DNA from: Boswellia sacra
Taxonomy: Eukaryota > Streptophyta > Magnoliopsida > Sapindales > Burseraceae
Direction: 5' to 3'
Assembly (NCBI GenBank): GCA_013180625.2
Contig: SNVD02006942.1
Location: forward strand, 806,001-870,000
Length of the DNA stretch: 64,000 bases
A program made the translations under genes and the position numbers. Every line of letters starts with the position of its first letter. Position 1 is the stretch's first letter. Of the stretch, positions 40,521-51,228 are shown one piece after another. The notes below the pieces were generated by a model. It had not been told where the DNA came from. It ran no database searches and saw nothing but the letters and a program-made list of their open reading frames with translations.

Positions 40521-41649
40521 TAAAGATCTTCATGCGCTGGGCCTGAATTGTTCTAGAATTTGACCGCTTTCACAGGAATTATTTTTAGTTTTAATAAGAG
40601 AATTTAACTTAATATTGTGTAATTGCATTTTTATTATCAGGCTTTACTATGCCGTTTCTAAATTTAGCTTTTGTAACTGAAAATTGAAGTACTTCTCTTC
40701 CGGTTTTCACTTTGTTGGTAAATAAAAAGTGCATAGGAAGGAGTCTAATTAGTAAACCTCAACCAATACGAATAATAGAAATTAAGGAGTGCTTGGATCA
40801 TGAGAGGATCTTTATTGGTTGTGTACTTACAGTTTCGGCCATTCAAGTTATATGTGGTTTCAATTATAATTCCTACTTAATATTCTTATATTACTTGGAA
40901 AATCTTCTCTGATCTAATAAGAATTTAATTAACTTTGATCGGTGACTACTGAGAAATGTTTTTCACATTGCATATGTATTTTATTATCAAAAATTTTTAA
41001 CATGAAAAAAAAACACTGAAGCATATAGAAAAATAAATGGATGACAAAAAGATTATAGTAACTGAAAAAAAAAAGGAGCAAGATTGTACCGATTGAAAGC
41101 TTTGTTTGGACCAAAATCACAAACCACCCTATAAATGAAGGATTTTCAGTTCACTTTAGCAATGGATAAACTTGTTTGAACGATTAAAATCCCATCTACT
41201 ACCGAAAAAAATCTAAGCTGACAAACTTTTAACAGTAAAACATCACTTCCTTCGAATTCTCTGATATATCTGAAAGTTGCCGGCAAAGGTAAGTGAGGCA
41301 ATTACCTAGAGCCTCCTCATCTCTAAAGCCGCATATAGTAATTGATATAGTTAATTTTTTAATTAAAAACTTATTAACATTCCTTTCTGAATTTTGTAAC
41401 TTATAAACCATTTTATTTTTTTAAATAACTATCTTCTATCATATTCCTAAACCATTAAATAATATTAAAATATCACAATTAATACAATTTTATCTCCTAA
41501 TGACGAAAAACCATCTATATAGTTTATAACCTTACTTGATATCTTGAACTCTATTTTTTTTTCATCCTTTAAGTTAACCATGAATTCTCCTAATACTTGA
41601 TATGTGTTTGAGATTGTATATGCATTTACAATTTTGTTATTTGTTTTTT
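40521..41649. other. Spacer, no gene seen
   Basis: This is AT-rich DNA downstream of the S28 pseudogene. I see no conserved coding text or repeat borders. Confidence 0.4.
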
Positions 41650-42417
41650 TTGTCTTATTAGATATTACGCAATATAAGATTTATTTCTAGATTAGAATTA
41701 AAACAAATTAGAATTTGTATCACACAAGGAAATTGAGTTTGATTGTAATTTGTTTTAATTAGGATAATCTAAGTTACTCATAGTTGGCCAAGGAAACTAA
41801 AATATGAATAGTTTTGGTTGTACTTTTAGTCTGGGAATTATAGTTAGACTAGGAAAGAGAATCTAATGCCTATGTAAAGCCTTTTTTGTATGAGTGAAAA
41901 AAACAACACACAACACAATACCTAGCAGATTGTGTGGGAGAGAAGACGAAAATAAACGTTTGAGGAGCCTTGAAAGACTGTAAGGATGACAAGTTTGGTT
42001 GATCTAGAAAGCTACGATTGGAGTCATTAATTATAAGCAAGATCGTGATCTTGGAACGGTTTGAAATTGTTAACAGTGAGTATAGATCTGATAACCGTGA
42101 AAGTTCTTCTCTGTTAGTTTTTCCTTGGAAGCATATATCGAAGATTGGTGATTATCTTGGTGTATATACATAAGAAGGCTATAAGGTTAAATAATTGTTA
42201 TTGCTACTGATATCCTTGTAATTCTTCTTTATTGTTGATTGGAATAAAGTTGCTGCTGAGTTCTTCAAAGTGAACATAAGCTTAATTGGCCGAACCACTA
42301 TAAATCTGGTGTCGCTTGTCTTATCTATTTTCTTGTTTGATTTCTTGCTCATTGGTTCATCATAATTTTGTTAAGATATTCGATTAAAATTCCGCGAATA
42401 GCTCAAAATTCACAACA
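41650..42417 (+). mobile_element. Probable solo LTR of a copia-type retrotransposon
   Basis: The right end, with cgaaccactataaatctggtg, a ttggttcatcataattttg block, a tccgcgaatagctc block and a terminal CACAACA, has the familiar layout of plant Ty1/copia LTR ends. A gtaaagcc...gtatgagtg block further left resembles an LTR promoter/leader. No internal retrotransposon genes adjoin it. The left border is uncertain. Confidence 0.5.
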
Positions 42418-42959
42418 AATTCATCTTGTTTTAAGATTTTTCATTAAATTCCAGATTCCTTCTATTAGAATTTTAATCTTTCTCTTTCATTAAACATTTT
42501 AGATTGATATCATAATCGCTATCTTCATTATTATTAATTTCTTTTGCATGATTTTTTTAAAAATTAAAACAGATAAATAGATAAATGGACTGATTATATT
42601 ATTTATTAAAAAGTAAAATTAATATTTAGTAACAATCCAATTACATTTCAGTAGAAGTAGATTTAATTTTAATTGATATATATCTAATATAAAATAATAA
42701 AAATTATTTATGAATTAAAAACAGGTCTAATTTAACTGTTGGCCTTATGCCTCAAATGAGGTTGAACCGACACTACAAGCAAAACATAAGATTAAGTAGT
42801 TAAGCAAGAAACTTATTATATAATATTTGAGACAAATCATGAAGTTCTATTATTGATAGTTCTAGCATTTAAGAGATTAAAATTTGTCTAAGAAATGCTA
42901 CAACTATCAAGAGATTAAAATTTGTCTTAAAAGCTAGAGCTATTAAGAAACTATTTGGT
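42418..42959. other. AT-rich flank of the inverted-repeat/AGO complex
   Basis: The phrase agagattaaaatttgtct occurs twice around 42870-42920 and matches the outer end of the inverted-repeat arms further right. The complex may therefore begin here. Confidence 0.45.
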
Positions 42960-43460
42960 AAAATTTCAAAATATAATAAAAAGTATAATGTTGAAAAGTA
43001 AGTAATTAAATACAACAAATAATAAAAATTCTTAAATAATAAAATTATCGGAGAAAAATGATTATAATAGTAATTATATACATATAAAACTATCCTAAAA
43101 AAATATAAAATATTTTATATATTCAAGAATATGGGATGAGCAAATAAATTTGGATGTAAGAAATTTTAATCATTAATTTTTTATATTGAATATAAAGGCG
43201 AGGGATGTTAAATGGGTTATATAATTAAAATGACATAATTTTAAAAATAAATTAAACATAACATAAAATAAAAGTATATAGTATAAATATTATACAAAAC
43301 ACTATATATAATACAAAATATAATACGAAAAAATCACTAAAGTAGTACGACAAGTATTAAATATAATTTTACGTTTATATTAATAATAGTCTCACATCAT
43401 TATTTTAATTATATGACCCGTTTAACCAATTTGATATTTTTGTCTTAGGCCATATATACT
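42960..43460 (+). repeat. Long AT-rich repeat arm A (forward)
   Basis: Arm A is one of seven related AT-rich segments between 42.9 and 51.2 kb. It shares, in order, aaataataaaattat, gaaaaatga, taaatttgga, aagaaattttaatcattaat, attgaatataaagg, ttaaatgggttatataatta, aatcactaaagtag, tttacgtttatattaataat and the inner end atatgacccgtttaac. Its inner edge extends into tatttttgtcttaggc. The last two blocks are mirrored in arm B, so A and B make an inverted pair around an AGO PIWI fragment. Confidence 0.85.
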
Positions 43461-44424
43461 GTTGAGCCGGCCGGCCTTGCAGTTGACCTATTCTTACTGC
43501 TGATCCATTCTTTGATGTTTCGACATCTTTCACATAATAACGAGCCTGATAAGTTGTTAAAGGTGCATAATAAACTGGAGCTATTGCACATGGTCATATA
43601 CAGACAGAAATGCTTATTCATGGTTCAATATAGATAGGAGATTTAGAAAAACTTGACGCAAATAATGATGTGAACAAGACCAAACCTATGGAAATTGACG
43701 AGGCGGACATTGCACTCCTAAAAATGCCATAAATTAAAGTTATAAATAAACCATAAACAACAAATGTCCTATTGTGAAAGTAAACGATCCCAACTTAAAG
43801 AAGAAACATGTATTACATGTAACACAAATTGTTTCCAAGTATTTGCAAGTTATTAATAGTGAAATTGTTGTCATCATGCAACACATGGTACTATGTCAGC
43901 TTCCCGAATGAACACACAAATCCAAAGTATATTAGTACCTTGAACCAGATTCATAGAATCATAAGAGAAGCAGGTTCTAGTTAATTAAACAAGGGAAAAC
44001 CCAGTTTACCAGGGACCTTGGATGGCTTTTTAGGTAAAAATTGGACTCTTTAGGGAGGCAAATCTTCTCATCAACGATAGTAACTAAATACAACAAATCC
44101 AGAAATTGTTTATCTATAAAAATTGTTTACATTTAACAATCTGAAAAAAAAAAACCTGGTTAAACATTGCCATTCTCGTCTTTTTCATAATTTGTAGGAA
44201 ATAGCCGTGTATGTTGCCTCTTCGCTACAAAAACAAAAGTAATTGGCGACACATATCCCTCCAATGATGACTCACAAGCCTGAAAAGAAGACAGTGTTCA
44301 TTATATCACATTGGTATATCCAGGTTAACTATAAGACATCAATAGAAGCTACAAGCGTCAAACAAAATCACATTGCACAAAAGAATTATGACCAACTTTT
44401 GAGCACTTATACAATTCATCAATT

Positions 44425-44895
44425 TTGCATGCCTAAGACAAAAATATGAAATGGTTAAACATGTCATAAAATTAAAACAATGATATGAAATTATTATTAA
44501 TATAAATGTGAAATTATATTTTATACTTATCGTGCTACTTTAGTGATTGTTTCATATTATATTTATATTATTTATATTGTTTTGTATCATATTTATACTA
44601 TATATTTTAATTTTATGTTATGTTTAATTTAGTTTAAAATTATGTCATTTTAATTTTATAGCTCATTTGACATCCCTAATCTTTATATTCAATATAAAAA
44701 ATTAAAGATAAAATTTCTTATGTCCAAATTTATTTATTCGTCCCATTTTCTTGTATATATAAAATATTATATATGTTTTTTCAAGATAGCGTTATATGTA
44801 TACAAATACTATTATATTCATTTTTCTCTAATAATTTTATTATTTATGAATTTTTATTTAAATTCATAAATAATGCTGAAAATTTCAGAGATTAA
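44425..44895 (-). repeat. Long AT-rich repeat arm B (inverted)
   Basis: Arm B is the reverse complement of arms A and C. It starts at its inner edge with gcatgcctaagacaaaaata and runs to caaattaaattcat-like text at the outer end. With arm C immediately to its right it forms a near-palindrome of almost 1 kb centred near 44890. Confidence 0.88.
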
Positions 44896-45365
44896 AATTT
44901 TTCTGAGAAATAAAAGGTATAATGCTGAAAAGTAAGTAATTAAATAAAACAAATAATAAAAAATTTATAAATAATAAAATTATTAGAGAAAAATGAATAT
45001 AATAGTAATTGTATACATATAAAACTATCTTTAAAAAATATAAAATATTTTATATATACAAGATAATGGGATGAGTAAAATAAATTTGGACGTAAGAAAT
45101 TTTAATCATTAATTATTTATATTGAATATAAAGGTTAGGGATATTAAATGGGTTATATAATTAAAATTACATAATTTTAAAAATAGATTAAAGTTAAGAT
45201 AAAATAAAAGTATGTAATATAAATATAATACAAAACATTATAAATAATATAAATATAATACAAAACAATCACTAAAGTAGCACGATAAGTATAAAATATA
45301 GTTTTACGTTTATATTAATAATAATCTCACATCATTATTTTAATTATATGACCCGTTAAACTAAT
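44895..45365 (+). repeat. Long AT-rich repeat arm C (forward)
   Basis: Arm C is a forward copy of the arm. It abuts arm B head to head, and its inner edge runs into the AGO MID fragment at about 45440. It pairs as an inverted repeat with arm E (48705-49230), enclosing the main AGO pieces. Confidence 0.88.
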
Positions 45366-46374
45366 AATCCCACAAATTCGTTTGATTCTTCCCACAAGTA
45401 GCAAGTCATCATAATAGAGACGAAACAAGTTCAGGTAAGAAGTTATATATGGACTTGTAACTCACAATATGCGATGTTATTATCACCTTCATAAGGTAAA
45501 ATTATTATCAACAATTGGAGTTGTTGCCCCTTTTTTATTTTTTTAATAGATTTCTCATCTACAACATAAAAAGCATCCTTAATTTGGTTAGGACTGTATT
45601 TACCAATGGGAACTATGGGGTCCTTGCTGACTTGTTGCAAAGATACCCCAAGAAAAAAAAAAGAGTTAAAGAATGCTACACTTCACTTAACAACATAAAA
45701 CTGAGATTAGAAATCAGTCATACCATTCCAATGCAATTAAACTTTTTCACTAACGCATCACAGAAACCTTTTTGCGAGTCAGAACTCACGGTTTCAGAGA
45801 AGTTCAAACATGTCCAAAAGTCAATCTTTTGACCATTGATCACTTACTGCAAAATTGAAGTTGCATAAATTCACCAAACCATAATCTTTGTCAAAAAAAA
45901 AAAAATTCATAAGATAAATTGAAAATAACCGGTGATTCACCTTCTTCTTCATGTCCCGTTTCCTTTATACAGGTTTAACCATTACATCACAGCCGGTTTC
46001 ATGAAACTTAGGCTGCATCAAGCACAGGAAAGAGGAGTATTGGGATCAATGAGTTTGAGAGAGCCATACTACTCTTATGAGGAACACACTAGCAATAATT
46101 ACATCGGGAGCAAGCAAGACACTAGCATCAACCATGGTAAGTTCACCACCCACTTGGATACCGAACTCCCCTACAAACTTGTCTTCATGTTGTTCCATAG
46201 GCTCCAATTGATGCAACAAAAATGAGCTCTCTACAGTAACAAACCTAATAACAATTACAACTATTTTAGTTACTACACTTAAAAATATAATCATTAAATT
46301 TGTTTAATTTCACTATAAAGTAGTTTTTTTTTTGAAGGTGAGACTTTTGATGCAATATTAAGAGCCTATAAAGT

Positions 46375-46692
46375 AATTTCACTATATATAAAATATTTTA
46401 TATATACAAGATAATGGGATGAGTAAATAAATTTGGACGTAAGAAATTTTAATCATTAATTATTTATATTGAATATAAAGGTTAGGAATCTTAAATGGGT
46501 TATATAATTAAAATAACATAATTTTAAAAATAAATTAAATTTAAGATAAAATAAAAGTATGTAGTATAAATATAATACAAAACACTATAAATAATATAAA
46601 TATAATACAAAACAATCTCTAAAGTAGCACGATAAGCATAAAATATAGTTTTACATTTATATTAATAATAATCTCACATAATTATTTTAATC
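46375..46692 (+). repeat. Partial repeat arm D inserted in an AGO exon
   Basis: This truncated forward arm copy begins at the tataaaatattttatatata block and stops at attattttaa, exactly where the AGO L2 exon text (minus strand, EEFG) is broken off. It splits or truncates that exon. Confidence 0.85.
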
Positions 46693-46780
46693 CAAACTCC
46701 TCTACAAACTTGTCTTCATGGTAGTCGTTAATCTGAAGAACCTGTATAGACAAGCTAGTGGCAACAATTAGGAAACAAAG

Positions 46781-47090
46781 TATTAGAGAATTAAGTATAA
46801 ATGTTAAGGCCATATCTAAAAGTTTAAAAGTGACAAATTAACATGATATTAAAGTTGTTATGACTAAACGGTCGCAGGTTCGAATCCCCTCCATGTTATT
46901 TAAAAAATCAATAAAAAAATATTTTTTAGTCCACTTGTACAACCTGTTGAGACATGTGAGGCTCGATCTGGTCTGTGTTTGCAAGTGCACAGAACCCTCA
47001 CACGCGAGGGAGCATATTAAAGAATTAAGTATGAATGCTAAGCCTACATCTAAAAGCTAAAGCTTTTAGAAAAGTAGCAAATTTAATACA
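46781..47090 (+). mobile_element. TRIM-like mini retroelement, copy 1
   Basis: About 60-base direct repeats (attagagaattaagtataaa... and attaaagaattaagtatgaa...) flank ~190 bases. Just inside the left repeat is acatgatattaaagttg, close to the initiator tRNA-Met primer site TGGTATCAGAGC, followed by gtcgcaggttcgaatccc. A purine run gcgagggagc precedes the right repeat. That is the plan of a terminal-repeat retrotransposon in miniature. It lies in an intron of the AGO pseudogene, and the same element sits at the matching place in the second AGO copy. Confidence 0.55.
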
Positions 47091-48704
47091 ATGTGCATTA
47101 AAATAAAATAAAAAACTACTACTCATCCGATAAAATAATTCTCTACCAAAAACATTTCAACCAAGTTGTACCTCCTTGATAGCCTTTTCCTTATCGGCAG
47201 GACATAATTGTGTAGCTATTCTCTGAACTTGCCTTTCAGTCATTGGCTTCATGAGTTTTTGTGCTGGAGTAATCCAAGAAAGCTGAAAAGCAATATAAAC
47301 ATTATATAAATAGGCTTTGAAATAACATGCATATTTGATAAACCATATAAGAGAAATAGAAAAGCTCCACAGAAAGATAAATAGGTTTTTCTTCGGTCAC
47401 AGCTTGAAGGGCAGACTAAAATATATGTTTGAGTTTGGTTTTTCAAACATCAATAAAATATTTAACCAATTTCACTTGTCTATCACAAAAAGTAAACATA
47501 CACAAAAGAAAATTTGAACAAAAATATTGACACATAAAAGATTAGTGAAGAGCAGAAATACTATTCTTATACATTGATAATTATATGTTACCACGGTTAT
47601 ATGAATCATACCTCATAAATTGGGTAAATAACATGCAAACTTACTCTAATTCATTCATTCCTCTAACTAATAGTCCTTTGATCTTGTAACCTCTAGAATT
47701 GTTAGCATATAGTATCCTTATTCTCTTCAAGACCTCTTCCACCTAAATGTCACGGTAGATTGAAGAAACACAACCCATCAATTTCGAAAAATAAATATAT
47801 AAATAAATATTAACAAATAAATAAGGGAGATTTCCATGTATAAATACTATTTAGAGAAGAAATTAAGTTATGAAACTAAGAAATAAGCTCCTAAATCAAC
47901 TAGACATTTTTCAATTTTGCTTATACTGGCCAGCATTATGAATCAAGTTTACAGTTATATTTCTACTAAAATTTATTATCATCATATTTTTATTCAATTG
48001 TAAATAAAATTAAGTGGTTGAGCAAGGAATTACTTTACATACAAACCTAAAATAAATCATAGCACACTCTATATGATTACACAAAAGCAACCAACCCTTA
48101 ATTATTTAGGTGTGAAAAATATATCTTCACACGAATCTTATTAGATAGAGGTATCGACAGACTTTTGCTTTGAAAATGCTTTCAAATAAAGTCTATTACT
48201 GGAATATCCTCATGAAAAGCTCTTAAAGAAACATCTGGAACACCAAATCAAAAGTCATAAACCAAAATTACAACCAAAACAAGTGCACACATATATGATT
48301 TATATTAAAGGGTTAATACTGATATTAAGGGAGAGTCTTATTTGAACAGATCGGAGATTCAGAAAATATTCACTCTAATATTGAAAACCATTATCTACTT
48401 CATGTTGTTCCATAGGCTCCAATTGATGCAACAAAAATGAGCTCTCTATAGTTACAAACCTAATAACAATTACAACTATTTTAGTTACTACACTTAAAAA
48501 TATAATCATTAAATTTGTTTAATTTCACTATAAAGTAGTTTTGTTGTGAAGGTGAGGCTTTTAATATAATATTAAGAGCCTTCATTAACTCTTGTGGGAC
48601 TTCCCTACTCCTACCCTGAATGCATTGCTCTAGGATATGGAAATAATGAGGCTTGGAAGCCAATTCTAATTTCACCTTAAATTTTCGCATCCTGTAAAAG
48701 AATT

Positions 48705-49230
48705 TTGCATGCCTAAGACAAAAATATGAAATGTTTAAACATGTCATATAATTAAAATAATGATATGAAATTATTATTAATATAAATGTGAAATTATATT
48801 TTATACTTATCGTGCTACTTTAGTGATTGTTTCATATTATATTTATATTATTTATATTGTTTTGTATCATATTTATACTATATATTTTAATTTTATGTTA
48901 TGTTTAATTTAGATTAAAATTATGTCATTTTAATTATATAGCTCATTTGACATCCCTAATCTTTATATTCAATATAAAAAATTAAAGATAAAATTTCTTA
49001 TGTCCAAATTTATTTATTCGTCCCATTTCCTTGTATATATAAAATATTATATATATTTTTTTGAAGATAGTGTTATATGTATACAACTACTATTATATTC
49101 ATTTTTCTCTAATAATTTTATTATTTATGAATTTTTTTATTATTTGTTGTATTTAATTACTTACTTTTCAGCATTATACCTTTTATTTCTCAGACAAATT
49201 TTAATCTCTTAAATTTTCAGCATTATTTAC
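48705..49230 (-). repeat. Long AT-rich repeat arm E (inverted)
   Basis: Arm E is an inverted arm nearly identical by eye to arm B. It begins with the same gcatgcctaagacaaaaata edge and abuts arm F head to head near 49230, forming the second large palindrome. Confidence 0.88.
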
Positions 49231-49648
49231 GAATTTAAATAAAAATTCATAAATAATAAAATTATTAGAGAAAAATGAATATAATAGTAATTGTATAAAT
49301 ATAAAACTATCTTTAAAAAATATAAAATATTTTTTATATACAAGATAATGGGATGAGTAAATAAATTTGGACGTAAGAAATTTTAATCATTAATTATTTA
49401 TATTGAATATAAAGGTTAGGGATCTTAAATGGGTTATATAATTAAAATAACATAATTTTAAAAATAAATTAAAGTTAAGATAAAATAAAAGTATATAGTA
49501 TAAATATAATACAAAACACTATAAATAATATAAATATAATACGAAACAATCACTAAAGTAGTACGATAAGTATAAAAAATAGTTTTACGTTTATATTAAT
49601 AATAATCTCACATCATTATTTTAATTATATAACCTGTTTAACTAATAA
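49231..49648 (+). repeat. Long AT-rich repeat arm F (forward)
   Basis: Arm F is a forward copy whose inner edge (acctgtttaactaataatcc) leads into the second AGO fragment cluster, exactly as arm C does for the first. Confidence 0.88.
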
Positions 49649-49649
49649 T

Positions 49650-51000
49650 CCCACATATTCGTTTGATTCTTCCCACAAGTAGCAAGTCATCATAATAGAG
49701 ACGAAACAAGTTCAGGTAAGAAGTTATATATGAACTTGTAACTCACAATATGCGATGTTATTATCACCTTCATAAGGTAAAATTATTATCAACAATTGGA
49801 GTTGTTGCCCCTTTTTTATTTTCTTAATAGATTTCTCATGAACAACATAAAGTGCATCCTTAATTTGGCTAGGACTGTATTTACCGATGGAACTATGGGG
49901 TCCTTGTTGACTTACTGCAAAGATACCCCAAGAAAAAAAAAGAGTTAAAGAATGCTACACTTCACTTAACAACATAAAACTGAGATTAGAAATCAGTCAT
50001 ACCATTCCAATGCAATTAAACTTTTTCACTAACGCATCACAGAAACCTTTTTGCGAGTCAGAACTCACAGTTTCGGAGAAGTTCAAACATGTCCAAAAGT
50101 CAATCCTTTGACCATTGATCACTTACTGCAAAATTGAAGTTGCATAAATTCACCAAACCACAATCTTTGTCCAAAAAAAAATTCATAAGATAGATTGAAA
50201 ATAACTAGTAATTCACCTTCTTCTTCATGTCCCGTTTCCTTAATACAGGTTTAACCATTGCCTCACAGCTGGTTTCATGAAACTTAAGCTGCATCAAGCA
50301 CAGGAAAGAGGAGTATTATGATCAATGAGCTTGAGAGAGCCATATTACTCTTATGAGGAACACATTAGCAATAATTACATAGGGAGCAAGCAAGACACTA
50401 GCATCAACCATGATAAGTTCACCACCCACTTGGATACCGAACTCCCCTACAAACTTGTCTTCATGGTAGTTGTTAATCCGAAGAACCTGCATAGACAAGC
50501 TAGTGGCAACAATTAGGAAACAAAGTATTAGAGAATTAAGTATAAATGTTAAGGCCATATGTAAAAGCTTAAAAGTGACAAATTAACATGATATTAGAGC
50601 TGTTATGATCAAACGGTCGCAGGTTCGAATTCCCTCAATGTTATTTAAAAAATCAATAAAAAAATATTTTTTAGTCCACTTGTACAACCTGTTGAGACAT
50701 GTGAGACTCAATCTGGTCTATGTTGCAAGTGCATAGGGCCCTTGCACATGAGGGAGCGTATTAGAGAATTAAGTATAATTGCTAAGCCTGCATATAAAAG
50801 CTAAAGCTTTTAGAAAAGTAGCAAATTTAATACAATGTGCATTAAAATAAAATAAAAAACTACTATTTATCAGATAAAATAATTCTTTGCCAAAAACATT
50901 TCAACCAAGTTGTACCTCCTTGATAGCCTTTTTCTTATCGACAGGACATAATTGTGTAGCTATTCTTTAAACTTGCCTTTCATTCATTGGCTTCATGAAT
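49650..51000 (-). pseudogene. ARGONAUTE pseudogene fragment, second copy (L2-MID)
   Basis: This is a close duplicate of the 45.4-47.3 kb part of the AGO pseudogene. On the minus strand it holds an L2 exon with TERQV-like text reading CPVDKKKAIKE, now with a stop in it (about 50990-50910). A complete-looking exon INNYHEDKFVGEFGIQVGG follows (50510-50400) after a good acceptor; it is the unbroken version of the exon that arm D cuts in copy 1. Then come the KFHET exon (50300-50215), the WTC..FS exon (50130-49985) and the MID exon (49915-49745). The TRIM-like element is in the same intron. There are no PAZ or PIWI pieces here. Confidence 0.85.
50525..50833 (+). mobile_element. TRIM-like mini retroelement, copy 2
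   Basis: It has the same structure as the element at 46781-47090, with direct terminal repeats, an acatgatattagagctg primer-site-like sequence, gtcgcaggttcgaatt and a gagggagcg run. It occupies the equivalent AGO intron position, so the insertion came before the duplication. Confidence 0.55.
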
Positions 51001-51228
51001 TTTTAAAGTTAAGATAAAATAAATTTTAAATAACATAAATTTAGAAATAAATTAAAGTTAAGATAAAATAAAAGTATGTAGTTTTAATATAATACAAAAC
51101 ACTATAAATAATATAAATATAATACGAAACAATCACTAAAGTAGCACGATAAGTATAAAATATAGTTTTACGTTTATATTAATAATAATCTCACATCATT
51201 ATTTTAATTATATGACCCGTTTAACTAA
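51000..51228 (+). repeat. Partial repeat arm G (forward)
   Basis: This is the inner half of the arm in the same orientation as C and F. It truncates the AGO copy 2 exon on its left and leads into AGO copy 3 on its right. Confidence 0.85.

Larger units (their letters stand above)
43462..48700 (-). pseudogene. Fragmented ARGONAUTE pseudogene (L1-PAZ-L2-MID-PIWI), main copy
   Basis: Argonaute proteins load small RNAs to silence targets. Minus-strand pieces, 5' to 3': L1 FKVKLELASKPHYFHILEQC with GRSREVPQELMKALNI (48690-48570); SLNIS part ending the next exon (48470-48315); PAZ start FHEDIPVIDFI then a stop (48235-48140); PAZ RGYKIKGLL (47755-47645); MTERQVQRIATQLCPADKEK (47285-47165); L2 NDYHEDKFVEEFG (46735-46692), cut by repeat arm D; EFGIQVGGELTMVDASVLLA (46175-46095); KFHETGCDVMVKPV then a stop (46020-45938); INGQKIDFWTCLNFS (45846-45725); MID KYSPNQIKDAF and LLIIILPYEGD (45627-45443); PIWI ACESSLEGYVSPITFVFVAK and HTRLFPTNY (44279-44166); YHVLHDDNNFT and LGNNLCYM (43930-43817); IAPVYYAPLTTYQARYYV (43597-43470). 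The PIWI half with the catalytic aspartates is missing, and the catalytic His codon before YHVL is a stop. The C-terminus is more AGO1/5-like than AGO4-like. Confidence 0.88.

Noticed and set aside
43640..43720. Plus-strand open text reading like NKTKPMEIDEADIALLKM between AGO pieces
   Set aside because: It is short, lies inside an AGO intron on the opposite strand, and matches no family I can name.
46860..46900. tRNA-like T-arm text (ggttcgaatccc) at 46875 and again near 50622
   Set aside because: There are no acceptor, D or anticodon stems around it. It lies just after a primer-site-like sequence inside a TRIM-like element, so it is not a tRNA gene.
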